A stretch of 15,070 bases of DNA, taken from assembly GCA_964370755.1 (NCBI GenBank), contig CAYJKL010000024.1:1-15070 (forward strand). Direction: 5' to 3'. Positions 7,453 to 14,999 of the stretch are shown in pieces. The notes under the pieces are model-generated. The model did no database searches, was not told the origin of the DNA, and saw only the letters and a program-made list of their open reading frames with translations. Every line of letters begins with the position of its first letter. The first letter of the stretch is position 1. The position numbers were made by a program, and so were the translations under genes. Source of the DNA: CAKOSP01 sp964370755 (lineage in GTDB: Bacteria > Bacillota_I > Bacilli_A > RF39 > UBA660).

Positions 7453-8037
7453 TCATTTTATAACAATTCCTTGATTTTGTAAATACATAGCACTTTGCTC
7501 AAAAGATAATGAAGCACCTTTCATATTTTTTAAATCAACCATTAAGCCACTTAATTTATTATTTGAAAAATCAATTTTATCAAATTTAGTATTAGCCCCT
7601 AAAAAGTTACTTATAATATTTAAGTCAAAAGTTACACAATTTAAAACTACTTTATTAAACTCAACATCCCTAAGAAGACTACTTACAAATTCAACATTCT
7701 TAAGTTTAGAGTTAAATAACCTCATATAGTCTAAATTACAATTATTAAAAACAGAATCATAAAATGAAGAATTTGATGCATTTATACCTACTAGTTTAGA
7801 ATCATTAAATTTACATTTATGAAAACCCACTTTATCAAAATCAATATTAGACAAATCACAATTATTAAAAGTGGAATTATTAAAATTAAGTTTATCTATA
7901 CTTCTAACACTAAAAACACATTTACTAAACTCTACATTATCAAAAGAAACAGACTCAATAGCATGCATGTTTATTACTTCATTATCAAACTTAACATCTT
8001 CTACTAAATCTCCATTTATTATATATTCTTCAAGCAT
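7453..8037 (-). CDS. Pentapeptide-repeat protein
   Basis: A 194-aa soluble protein built largely of pentapeptide repeats with F or L at every fifth position (about 27-150, for example FNNSTFNNCDLSNIDFDKV). The pattern implies a right-handed quadrilateral beta-helix. The C-terminal segment (SFEQSAMYLQNQGIVIK) resembles the capping tail of Qnr-like Gram-positive pentapeptide proteins, some of which mimic DNA and protect gyrase. That resemblance is only suggestive, and several repeats are imperfect around 60-75 and 130-150. Cysteine is common in the repeats (about 7 residues). The Shine-Dalgarno GGTGA lies about 7 nt before the ATG. It ends in TGA and is the first gene of a two-gene unit with the DUF1653 protein. 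Confidence 0.85.
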   Translation of the reverse strand: MLEEYIINGDLVEDVKFDNEVINMHAIESVSFDNVEFSKCVFSVRSIDKLNFNNSTFNNCDLSNIDFDKVGFHKCKFNDSKLVGINASNSSFYDSVFNNCNLDYMRLFNSKLKNVEFVSSLLRDVEFNKVVLNCVTFDLNIISNFLGANTKFDKIDFSNNKLSGLMVDLKNMKGASLSFEQSAMYLQNQGIVIK

Positions 8038-8054
8038 ACTTAATCACCGAAATA

Positions 8055-8063
8055 ATTATATCA
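8055..8063 (-). promoter_or_regulatory. Extended -10 promoter of the pentapeptide gene
   Basis: The minus strand reads TGTGATATAAT, a perfect TATAAT (8060-8055) preceded by TGA (8063-8061). There is no good -35 at 17 bp, where TGAGTA falls in the pnp terminator. The start codon is about 17 nt downstream of the -10. The match to the vanY -10 (GTGATATAAT) suggests a common promoter style. Confidence 0.6.
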
Positions 8064-8064
8064 C

Positions 8065-8091
8065 AAAAAAAGATGATTACTCACCTTTTTT
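8065..8091 (-). terminator. pnp terminator with stop codon in a GNRA-type loop
   Basis: The minus strand reads GGTGA (8085-8081), loop GTAA (8080-8077), TCATC (8076-8072), with one G-T wobble. An A run before and a T run after (8071-8065) extend the stem and provide the U tract. The loop fits the GNRA tetraloop pattern. The pnp stop TAA (8079-8077) is in the loop. Confidence 0.7.
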
Positions 8092-10251
8092 ATCTTCTTT
8101 CTTTTCTTCTTTTTTAACTGGTTTTGGTAAACACTCTTTTCTAGATAAATTAAGTCTACCTTTACTATCATAACCAAGTGATTTAATAGTAATTTGGTCA
8201 CCAACAGATAAAATATCAGAAGGTTTATTTATTCTTTCATGTGCAAGTTGTGATACATGTACAAGACCTTCACAACCTTTCCAAAGTTCTACGAAACATC
8301 CGAAGTCTTCAACTTTAACAACTGTTGCTTCATATACTTTACCATACTCAACTACTCTAACAATATTTTCAATATATTCTCTTGTTTTAGCAATTACATC
8401 AGCATCAGTATGATATATAATAACTCTTCCATCATCTTCTAAATCTACTTTAACAGCATCTTTATCATTAACTGTTTTAACATTTGAAGCTTCTAAAATA
8501 ATCTTCGTAATCATTTCTCCGCCTCTACCAATTACATCTTTAATCTTTTCTGGATCAATATTAAATGTAACAACTTTAGGAGCATATTTAGATAACTCTT
8601 CTCTTGGAGTATCAATTACTTCATTCATAACACCAAGAATTTCAAGTCTAGCTTTTTTAGCTTGTTCTAAAGCTTCTTTTAAAATTGCTTTAGTTACACC
8701 TTTAATTTTAATATCCATTTGAAGTGCAGTAATACCATCTTTAGTACCTGCAACCTTAAAGTCCATATCACCCATATGATCTTCAAGACCTTGAATATCA
8801 GTTAAAATTGTATAATTTTTGCCATTTTGAATAAGTCCCATTGCAATACCAGCAACTGGATTTTTAATAGGTACACCAGCAGCCATTAAACTAAGACAAC
8901 CAGCACAAATAGTAGCCTGACTAGATGAACCATTAGATTCTAAAACTTCAGAAACAACTCTTATAGTATAAGGAAACTCTTCTTCAGAAGGAATTACTTC
9001 AAGAAGCGCTCTTTCACCTAGTGCACCATGTCCTACTTCTCTTCTTCCAGGAGCACCATATCTACCAGTTTCTCCTACAGAATATTGAGGGAAATTATAA
9101 TGAAGCATAAATCTTTTTGTATCTTCAATACCAAGTCCATCAAGTATTTGATGTTCACCAAGAGCACCAAGTGTAGTAGTAGCAAGAACTTGTGTCTCAC
9201 CTCTTTGGAATAATCCAGATCCATGAGTTCTTGGAAGTAAATCTATCCAAGCATCAAGTGGTCTAATTTCATCCATTGCTCTTCCATCAGGTCTAATTTT
9301 TTCATCAGTAATTAAATATCTAACTAAATCTGATTCAAGTTTATGTACAGCTTTAGAAACATGTGATATTTTAGTAGCAAGGTCTGCATCTTCAGCAAAT
9401 TTTATAGTAAAATGACCAATAGTCTCTTCTTTTACTTCTTCAATTCTTTCATACTTAGTAAGTTTATCTTTAATTTGAATAGCTTTAAGCATATCATCAT
9501 TAGCAAACTCAACAACATCTTTTAAAATATCTGCGTCAATATCAAATACTTCAAGTTCAACCTTTTCGCTACCTACTGCTTCAATAATTTCATTTTGAAA
9601 TTTACATAGTTCTTTAATATTTTCATGAGCAAACATAAGTGCGTCTAACATAGTTTTTTCTGATAAAAAGCTAGCTCCAGCCTCAACCATATTAATAGCA
9701 TCCATAGTACCAGCAACAGTTAAACTAAGTTTACTAACTTCGCTCTCAGCACTTGTCGGATTAATAACAAACTCATCATTAATAAGTCCAACATTTACTC
9801 CCGCAACAGGTCCATCAAATGGAATATCACTTATCCCAAGACAAAGTGACGTTCCAAATAAAGCAGCCATTTCTGGAGAGTTATCTTGATCAACAGATAA
9901 AACTGTATTAATAACTTGAATTTCATTTCTTAAATTCTCATTAAACATAGGTCTAATTGGTCTATCAATAAGTCTTCCTGCAAGAGTAGCAGCCTCACTT
10001 GGTNNNNNNNNNNTTCCTTCTCTTTTAATAAATCCACCAGGTATTTTACCTACTGAATAAAGTTTCTCTTGATAAATAACTTGCAGCGGAAAAAAGTCTT
10101 GAGTAACAGGTTTTTTCCCCATAACACAAACAGATAATACAACAGTATCACCATATCTAACTAAAACTGAACCATTACTTTGTTTAGCAAGTCTTCCAGT
10201 TTCAACTTCAAGTTCTCTACCTAAAAAATTCATTTTAAATATTCTTTTCAT
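8077..10251 (-). CDS. pnp: Polyribonucleotide nucleotidyltransferase (PNPase)
   Basis: A 3'-5' phosphorolytic exoribonuclease, active as a homotrimer and central to mRNA decay. The 724-codon reading contains four unknown residues from an N run; the true length is probably 721. It has RNase PH domain 1 (about 10-145), a helical linker, and RNase PH domain 2 (about 320-460) with YSVGETGRYGAPGRREVGHG. The catalytic stretch EDHMGDMDFKVAGT follows. The KH domain has GRGG at 575-578, the S1 domain spans about 637-705 (VEDFGCFVEL), and the tail is Lys/Glu-rich. GAGGT lies 5 nt before the ATG at 10251, which decides against the internal ATG at 10233. No promoter is visible after the rpsO terminator, so pnp probably depends on read-through from rpsO, the classic rpsO-pnp pairing. 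Confidence 0.97.
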   Translation of the reverse strand: MKRIFKMNFLGRELEVETGRLAKQSNGSVLVRYGDTVVLSVCVMGKKPVTQDFFPLQVIYQEKLYSVGKIPGGFIKREGXXXXPSEAATLAGRLIDRPIRPMFNENLRNEIQVINTVLSVDQDNSPEMAALFGTSLCLGISDIPFDGPVAGVNVGLINDEFVINPTSAESEVSKLSLTVAGTMDAINMVEAGASFLSEKTMLDALMFAHENIKELCKFQNEIIEAVGSEKVELEVFDIDADILKDVVEFANDDMLKAIQIKDKLTKYERIEEVKEETIGHFTIKFAEDADLATKISHVSKAVHKLESDLVRYLITDEKIRPDGRAMDEIRPLDAWIDLLPRTHGSGLFQRGETQVLATTTLGALGEHQILDGLGIEDTKRFMLHYNFPQYSVGETGRYGAPGRREVGHGALGERALLEVIPSEEEFPYTIRVVSEVLESNGSSSQATICAGCLSLMAAGVPIKNPVAGIAMGLIQNGKNYTILTDIQGLEDHMGDMDFKVAGTKDGITALQMDIKIKGVTKAILKEALEQAKKARLEILGVMNEVIDTPREELSKYAPKVVTFNIDPEKIKDVIGRGGEMITKIILEASNVKTVNDKDAVKVDLEDDGRVIIYHTDADVIAKTREYIENIVRVVEYGKVYEATVVKVEDFGCFVELWKGCEGLVHVSQLAHERINKPSDILSVGDQITIKSLGYDSKGRLNLSRKECLPKPVKKEEKKEDKKGE
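10004..10013. other. Assembly gap (10 Ns) inside pnp
   Basis: The family motif at this place is KREGRPSE. Reading the flanks gives ...GGA A[10 N]A CCA AGT GAG, so a single codon of form A-?-A (AGA for arginine) would restore the motif. The gap probably stands for one base and adds three spurious codons. Confidence 0.85.
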
Positions 10252-10266
10252 TTCTACCTCTTTCGC

Positions 10267-10293
10267 AAAAAAAAGTCACTAAAAAGATTAGTG
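10267..10293 (-). terminator. Terminator between rpsO and pnp
   Basis: CACTAA (minus 10293-10288) pairs with TTAGTG (10282-10277) around a 5-nt loop and is followed by a T run (10274-10267). It starts 1 nt after the rpsO stop and ends 15 nt before the pnp start. With no promoter after it, it probably attenuates pnp rather than ending all transcription. Confidence 0.7.
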
Positions 10294-10294
10294 C

Positions 10295-10564
10295 CTATTT
10301 TCTTAAATTTAATTTTTTAATTACATTTCTGTAACTTACTACATCATTATTTTTTAAATAATTAAGTAATTTTTTTCTTTTACCAACCATCATTAATAAT
10401 CCTCTTTTTGAGTGAAAATCATGTTTATGGTCTTTTAAGTGTTCAGTTAAAGAATTAATTCTTTTTGTTAAGTTTGCAACTTGTATTTCAACTGATCCAC
10501 AATCTTTTTCATGTTTAGCAAATTCTTTTTTAGATTCTGCTTTTTCAACTTTAGATAAAGCCAT
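10295..10564 (-). CDS. rpsO: 30S ribosomal protein S15
   Basis: An 89-aa primary 16S rRNA-binding protein of the small subunit platform, at the usual family length. Signatures are GSVEIQVANLTKRINSLTEHLKDHKHDFHSKRGLL, with the rRNA-contacting HDFHSKRGL, and VGKRKKLLNYLK. AAGGAGA lies 8 nt before the ATG. It is followed directly by a terminator and pnp, the widely conserved order. The upstream leader may provide feedback control. Confidence 0.97.
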   Translation of the reverse strand: MALSKVEKAESKKEFAKHEKDCGSVEIQVANLTKRINSLTEHLKDHKHDFHSKRGLLMMVGKRKKLLNYLKNNDVVSYRNVIKKLNLRK

Positions 10565-10643
10565 TTTAAAATTCTCCTTTCATATTTATAAACGGTTTAA
10601 ACCTAGTAATAAGCCGGAGAGCAAATAACCAAGTAAAAACTTA
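10565..10643 (-). promoter_or_regulatory. rpsO leader with possible Shine-Dalgarno sequestration
   Basis: In the minus-strand leader, TCTCC (10620-10616) can pair with GGAGA (10577-10573) of the rpsO Shine-Dalgarno. Between them are a GGTTTAAACC palindrome (near 10590-10600) and a TTAT/ATAA pair. Together they could form a multi-branch fold that closes the ribosome binding site. S15 is known to repress its own translation through leader RNA in several bacteria, with different folds in each. The pairing is short and this is a hypothesis. Confidence 0.4.
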
Positions 10644-10672
10644 TATATAATTTTACCTTATTTTTAGGTAAA
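10644..10672 (-). promoter_or_regulatory. Candidate rpsO promoter overlapping an inverted repeat
   Basis: TTTACC (10672-10667) and TATATA (10649-10644) are separated by 17 bp. The -35 and spacer coincide with an 8-bp inverted repeat (TTTTACCT at 10651-10658, AGGTAAAA at 10666-10673). The repeat has no good U tract on the minus strand, so it looks more like an operator or a weak terminator for the upstream gene. Confidence 0.4.
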
Positions 10673-10682
10673 AAGCAACCTT

Positions 10683-12032
10683 TTATCCTCTTTTTCTTGT
10701 AAAACTTTCATGGGAAGTAACATCTCTTTCAATTAATACTTTTCTAAAACTTCCATTACAAATAACTATATTATCAAAGTAATACTCAATATAATTAAAT
10801 ATTGAATCAGCAATTTCTGATTGATCCAAAAATTCACTACCATCAGCACAGTTACTAGCCACTCCATTTACTTTAAATTTAAATTTTTTATAAGCATCAC
10901 TATTTTCATTATAAGGCATTGATTCATATAAAATATGTTTTCTTTTTTTACATATAATCGATAACTCATTATAATAATCAATTCCTGTATTTACAAATAA
11001 TTCATAAAAATAATTTAGAAAATAATGATACATAAAAGAGATATTATCAAAATATTTTAAAGCATAAGTTTCTAAAATAATATGCAAGTCAATTATATCA
11101 AAATTCCTTTTATCAAAATTGTTTGTATAAAAATAAACAATTAGCTTACATGCAGTTTCAAAATCAGAATTATGTTGATATTTATTATTTCTAGAATTTT
11201 CCTTCTTCTTCTTAGGATTTACATAATTATATAATTTCATTACATTTTCATCTTCAACATCGTATTTTTTTTTAAGTCTATCTAAAATTATATTTCTGAT
11301 ATTAAACTTTCCAACGTCAATATTAGATTCTCTAATAGTTTCTAAAATATTTTCCTCTGTTAAATTATTGATGTTGGCAAGCATAGAATCAATAAGACTA
11401 ATTATAGCTAGTTCATATTTTGGCGTATTTATAGTTTTCTTTTCTATAACTATTTCATCTAGATTAATCATTTTTGATTTAATAACACTAAATCTTTCTT
11501 TAAAATTATTACGAAGTCCCATTTTTTGTGTATCACTTAAAATAGCAATTTCATATAAATTAAAGAAAGACGATTCTATATAAGTTTCAATTGCCTCAAA
11601 AATTTTAATTAACTCATAATCTGAATATTTACTATGTAAATCAGTTATTATTTGTTTAAGCTCCCCTACAGTAGGACTCTGACTCATAAACTTTTTACAT
11701 ACTATTATCATATCACTAGCTTTAAGCGGTATTACATGAAAATAACTACCTTTCCAATTGGAACTAATAGCTATAATATGTTTTTTTAATATTATATTAT
11801 CACTTAACTTCCCTATTTTTTTATAGTATTTATCAAGACCATTTAGTATATTATTCATATTAATATCAGCATCAATATTTTCAACAAATAATTTCTTGAT
11901 TTTTGGCATTCTCCAATTTAAACTTTCCCCAAGTAAAATTAAATTTTTATAAAATACATCAGAACTACCATCTGCTTTCCTCTTATAGTTCAATTTCAAA
12001 TTTTCTAAAACTTCTCTATTAATTTTTTCCAT
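10683..12032 (-). CDS. Hypothetical protein, 449 aa, second gene of orphan pair
   Basis: I do not recognise this protein. It is rich in Asn, Ile, Lys, Tyr and Phe and predicted mostly helical and soluble, with no signal peptide or membrane span. A basic, low-complexity linker (about 272-287, KKKKENSRNNK) divides it into two parts. The second part has a Tyr/Phe-rich helical stretch (about 295-360) and ends with a small Cys-containing region (VASNCADGS, about 391-399; CNGSFRK, about 425-431). No catalytic motif is evident. The ATG at 12032 is chosen because GAGGT lies 8 nt upstream; the longer reading to 12083 has no such site. It overlaps the end of the 781-aa gene by 14 nt, so the two are probably translationally coupled. 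Confidence 0.8.
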   Translation of the reverse strand: MEKINREVLENLKLNYKRKADGSSDVFYKNLILLGESLNWRMPKIKKLFVENIDADINMNNILNGLDKYYKKIGKLSDNIILKKHIIAISSNWKGSYFHVIPLKASDMIIVCKKFMSQSPTVGELKQIITDLHSKYSDYELIKIFEAIETYIESSFFNLYEIAILSDTQKMGLRNNFKERFSVIKSKMINLDEIVIEKKTINTPKYELAIISLIDSMLANINNLTEENILETIRESNIDVGKFNIRNIILDRLKKKYDVEDENVMKLYNYVNPKKKKENSRNNKYQHNSDFETACKLIVYFYTNNFDKRNFDIIDLHIILETYALKYFDNISFMYHYFLNYFYELFVNTGIDYYNELSIICKKRKHILYESMPYNENSDAYKKFKFKVNGVASNCADGSEFLDQSEIADSIFNYIEYYFDNIVICNGSFRKVLIERDVTSHESFTRKRG

Positions 12033-14364
12033 ATTTACTGACCTCATTTCTTTTCTTAATTGCAACAAGTGCCGCATAATCAATTTTTTTCATATTTTTA
12101 AAGTATTCAATAGCATCGTTATTATTTCTTAAATAATTTTCATCAATAATTCCTCTAGAATTTTTGATATTTATTAAAAGATTTTTAATAAAGTTTATAA
12201 CTTCCACATCAGAGTCTTCATCATTATATCTCATAAAATATAAATTTAGCTGAGAATAAGTTATATAAGGATTAACTGAATAAATAATTTTAAATACGTC
12301 ATCAGCCATTACTACATATCCACTAGACATACTATCAACTACAAAATTATATAAAAGTGAAGCAATATATTTTATTGAAGTAGCCTCGTAATCACATTTA
12401 AAACTTGCAGCAAGTGTAACATCATTATAATTATATCCAAAACAATCTACTATTTTTTTAGCAGCAATACTATTAGTATCTCTTCCTAGACTATTATCAT
12501 AAACTTCATCACTTAACTCCAAATAATTATTTAACTGCGTAAAGTAACTATTATTTCTAACTTCTTCAAAATTATCTGAGTTTTCTTCACAATATTTTTT
12601 TGCTTCTTTATAAACATTTTTCTTAACTCTATTAAATTTAGTTATTATATGTTGTTTTATCTTCTCTTTATTTGAAGCTTTAGCATAAAGAAACTTATTA
12701 AATAAAATATTTTCAACGTAATTAATAAGTTTATTAAATCTAGATTCGTTTATTGAAATGATACCACATTCATCTTTAATGATAATTCCATACTTCTCAA
12801 ATAATAACTTAATATATTCTACATTTTCTTTTCTTGCTAAATCACAAATTTTATAAAGATCACTATTCGTAACAGATAAATTATTTTCTAAAAGTAATTT
12901 ATTACCCGTAAATACATAAGCCATTTTATAATCAAATTTAGTAGCAGCTAAATGTCTAGCAACCAAATTTTTCTTTGTACAAAATACTTTATCCTCAGTT
13001 GTCATAAATTTATATTCTAAATATTCAATCATCATTTCAAGAAAAGCAATGTATGAAGTATTGTAATACTTATTATAAATTTCACTTAAACTTTCTATAT
13101 CCCAATTATAATTATCACAATACTCAAGGATATAACCAAAAAGTTTATCTGTTTTATCATAACTAAGCTTTCTATGAGTAACATTTTTATCATTTAATCT
13201 TGATACTTCATTTTTGATATTATAATGTAACGAATCTCTTTCTTGTATGATACGATTTATTATTCTTTCTAGATAACAATTAATAAAAAAACTATTTAAA
13301 AATAAATTATTTCTATTAAAAAATTCATTAATTTCATCTTTATATTCAAAATAACTAGCACTTATTTCCATACCTTTATAATTAGTATTAATTTTATAAT
13401 TAAAAGGAATATCTAAAGTAGCATAATTTTCAAAAACATATTTTAAGTTAATTCTAAATAGTTTATAAAACATTTCTCTAATTTCCAAGAATGGTTCACT
13501 AGCACTAGCCTCTCTTAATATAATATCATATATTTTCTTAAACGAACGACCTTTACATATAATAATAATATCAAGTAAATCAAATGGGATATTTTTAGAT
13601 ACAGAATCTCTATATTTCTGAACAACAAGTAAAGCTAAACTTTCATTTTTATCAATAATTGTTTCTGATACTTCTACAACATGTTTGCTTTTTTTACTTA
13701 TAAAGTCATTATATAGTTGCTCATCTTCTCTCTGTAATTTTTCTAAATAGCCAGAATATTTAGTATTTGGAATATAATTAATTTTACTCTCAACAAATAA
13801 TTTGATTTTGTCTATATAACATTTATACCTATAACTATCAGATTTTTTATAATTACTTTCTACATTTTGTCCACTAATAAATCTACGTGAATATTCTCTT
13901 ACCATTTCGAAATTCTTATTAGCTATATCTTTATTAGAATTATCTAATTGACTATATTTAAACAAAGCTTTAATATTATCTATACAATAGACTTCAAAGT
14001 TAAGTAACGTTACATTAAATAAATCTAAATATTCCTGTAGTTCATTCTTCGTTAATACTCTTTCACATATTTTCATAAACACTTTATATTCATTTTTAAT
14101 ATGCAAACTTTCAACATCATAAGGATTTAAATATTTAGAAGTTATATATTTTCTTATATCACATTCAAATTTATTAAGATAAAACAAAAATCCAACAAAT
14201 GAATAACTCTTCTCTCTAATACCATTATTGATTAAAAAATTAAATAACAACAACAGACTCTCTTTATCTGCACCATAATTTCTAATAAAATTACTCACAA
14301 ATACACGAACAGATTTATTATCTTTAATTTCATGGTCCAAATTCAAATACTCTTTAACACTCAT
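12019..14364 (-). CDS. Hypothetical protein, 781 aa, first gene of orphan pair
   Basis: I do not recognise this protein, the longest in the window. It is predicted soluble and nearly all helical, with many short amphipathic helices, which could be a helical-repeat scaffold. There is no clean repeat unit, P-loop, HNH, helicase or nuclease motif, and no membrane segment. The base composition is more AT-rich than in pnp. The gene is a single uninterrupted reading frame with normal codon usage for the window, which argues that it is real and under selection. A GGGGG-type ribosome binding site lies about 6 nt before the ATG, and a near-consensus promoter lies just upstream. Its stop is inside the following 449-aa gene. 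The position between rplT and rpsO may be incidental. Confidence 0.85.
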   Translation of the reverse strand: MSVKEYLNLDHEIKDNKSVRVFVSNFIRNYGADKESLLLLFNFLINNGIREKSYSFVGFLFYLNKFECDIRKYITSKYLNPYDVESLHIKNEYKVFMKICERVLTKNELQEYLDLFNVTLLNFEVYCIDNIKALFKYSQLDNSNKDIANKNFEMVREYSRRFISGQNVESNYKKSDSYRYKCYIDKIKLFVESKINYIPNTKYSGYLEKLQREDEQLYNDFISKKSKHVVEVSETIIDKNESLALLVVQKYRDSVSKNIPFDLLDIIIICKGRSFKKIYDIILREASASEPFLEIREMFYKLFRINLKYVFENYATLDIPFNYKINTNYKGMEISASYFEYKDEINEFFNRNNLFLNSFFINCYLERIINRIIQERDSLHYNIKNEVSRLNDKNVTHRKLSYDKTDKLFGYILEYCDNYNWDIESLSEIYNKYYNTSYIAFLEMMIEYLEYKFMTTEDKVFCTKKNLVARHLAATKFDYKMAYVFTGNKLLLENNLSVTNSDLYKICDLARKENVEYIKLLFEKYGIIIKDECGIISINESRFNKLINYVENILFNKFLYAKASNKEKIKQHIITKFNRVKKNVYKEAKKYCEENSDNFEEVRNNSYFTQLNNYLELSDEVYDNSLGRDTNSIAAKKIVDCFGYNYNDVTLAASFKCDYEATSIKYIASLLYNFVVDSMSSGYVVMADDVFKIIYSVNPYITYSQLNLYFMRYNDEDSDVEVINFIKNLLINIKNSRGIIDENYLRNNNDAIEYFKNMKKIDYAALVAIKKRNEVSKYGKN

Positions 14365-14389
14365 ACAAAACCCCCATAATTACGCCATT

Positions 14390-14418
14390 ATTGTAGCACT
14401 AATGTCATATTATGTCAA
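14390..14418 (-). promoter_or_regulatory. Strong promoter of the orphan pair
   Basis: The minus strand reads TTGACA (14418-14413), a 17-bp spacer, then TACAAT (14395-14390) preceded by TGC, an extended -10. This is the best promoter match in the window. ATGTCA (plus strand) occurs twice, at 14402-14407 and 14412-14417, exactly 10 bp apart and overlapping the -35, as a regulator site might. Confidence 0.88.
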
Positions 14419-14419
14419 T

Positions 14420-14442
14420 AAAAAAAACTTCCTACGAAGTTT
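14420..14442 (-). terminator. rplT terminator
   Basis: AAACTTC (minus 14442-14436), loop GTAG, GAAGTTT (14431-14425), then a T run to 14420. The stem is a perfect 7 bp. The last two bases of the rplT stop codon (TAA, 14443-14441) are the first two of the stem. It ends the rpmI-rplT unit just before the orphan-pair promoter. Confidence 0.85.
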
Positions 14443-14986
14443 ATTTTAAGTTTTCTAAAAGCTCATCTTTTTTCATAGTAGAAAAACCTTTAATACCTTT
14501 TTCTTTAGCAATTTCTTTAAGTTCAGCTAAAGTTTTAGAAGATAAATCTTCTTTTTTAGTTTCTTTTTTTTCTACTTTTTCAGTTTTAACTTCTTTTTTA
14601 ACAGCAGCTTTAGGAGCTTTTACTTCTTCTCCAGCAAGTGCTTTTTTAGAAATTTCAACGATAGCAGCAAATCCTTTAGGATCAGCTATAGCCATTTCAG
14701 ATAATACTTTTCTATTAAGTTCAACACCAGCTTTAGCTAGTCCATTAATGAATTTAGAATAACTAATTTCATTTTCACGACATGCAGCATTGATTCTTGT
14801 AATCCAAAGTTTTCTGAAATTTCTTTTATTTTGTCTTCTATCTCTATAAGCATATTGTCCACTATGGAAAACTTGCTCTTGAGCAGTTTTGTATAATCTA
14901 TGTTTACTACCAAAGTACCCTTTGGCTTCTTTAAGAACTTTACGTCTTCTAGTTTTAGAGACAGTTCCACCTTTAACTCTTGTCAT
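14441..14986 (-). CDS. rplT: 50S ribosomal protein L20 with C-terminal Rho-N/SAP-like extension
   Basis: A 181-aa protein; L20 is normally about 117-119 aa. Residues 1-117 are a complete L20, a 23S rRNA-binding assembly protein, with RRRKVLKEAKGYFGSKHRLY and RNFRKLWITRINAACR. Residues 118-146 are an Ala/Lys/Glu/Val linker. Residues 147-181 (LSSKTLAELKEIAKEKGI, then GFSTMKKDELLENL) match the helix-extended-helix pattern of Rho N-terminal or SAP-like modules, which bind nucleic acid. The extension is in frame and ends at a proper terminator, so it is not a frameshift artefact. In the operon it follows rpmI with 13 nt between them; AGGTGGTGA precedes the ATG. L20 represses its own operon in known systems, but the control region would be upstream of this window. 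Confidence 0.95.
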   Translation of the reverse strand: MTRVKGGTVSKTRRRKVLKEAKGYFGSKHRLYKTAQEQVFHSGQYAYRDRRQNKRNFRKLWITRINAACRENEISYSKFINGLAKAGVELNRKVLSEMAIADPKGFAAIVEISKKALAGEEVKAPKAAVKKEVKTEKVEKKETKKEDLSSKTLAELKEIAKEKGIKGFSTMKKDELLENLK

Positions 14987-14999
14987 TTAATTCACCACC

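Noticed and set aside
10004..10013. A genuine four-residue insertion in PNPase
   Set aside because: The surrounding motif is nearly invariant and is restored by one base, so an assembly placeholder is the simpler reading.
14412..14762. Plus-strand ORF of 116 codons opposite rplT
   Set aside because: It is antisense to the well-supported rplT and its Ser/Ala/Leu-rich product mirrors the Lys/Glu-rich L20 tail. No Shine-Dalgarno or promoter is visible.
14737..14970. Minus-strand ORF in another frame inside rplT
   Set aside because: It overlaps the conserved L20 core in a different frame and has no start signals.
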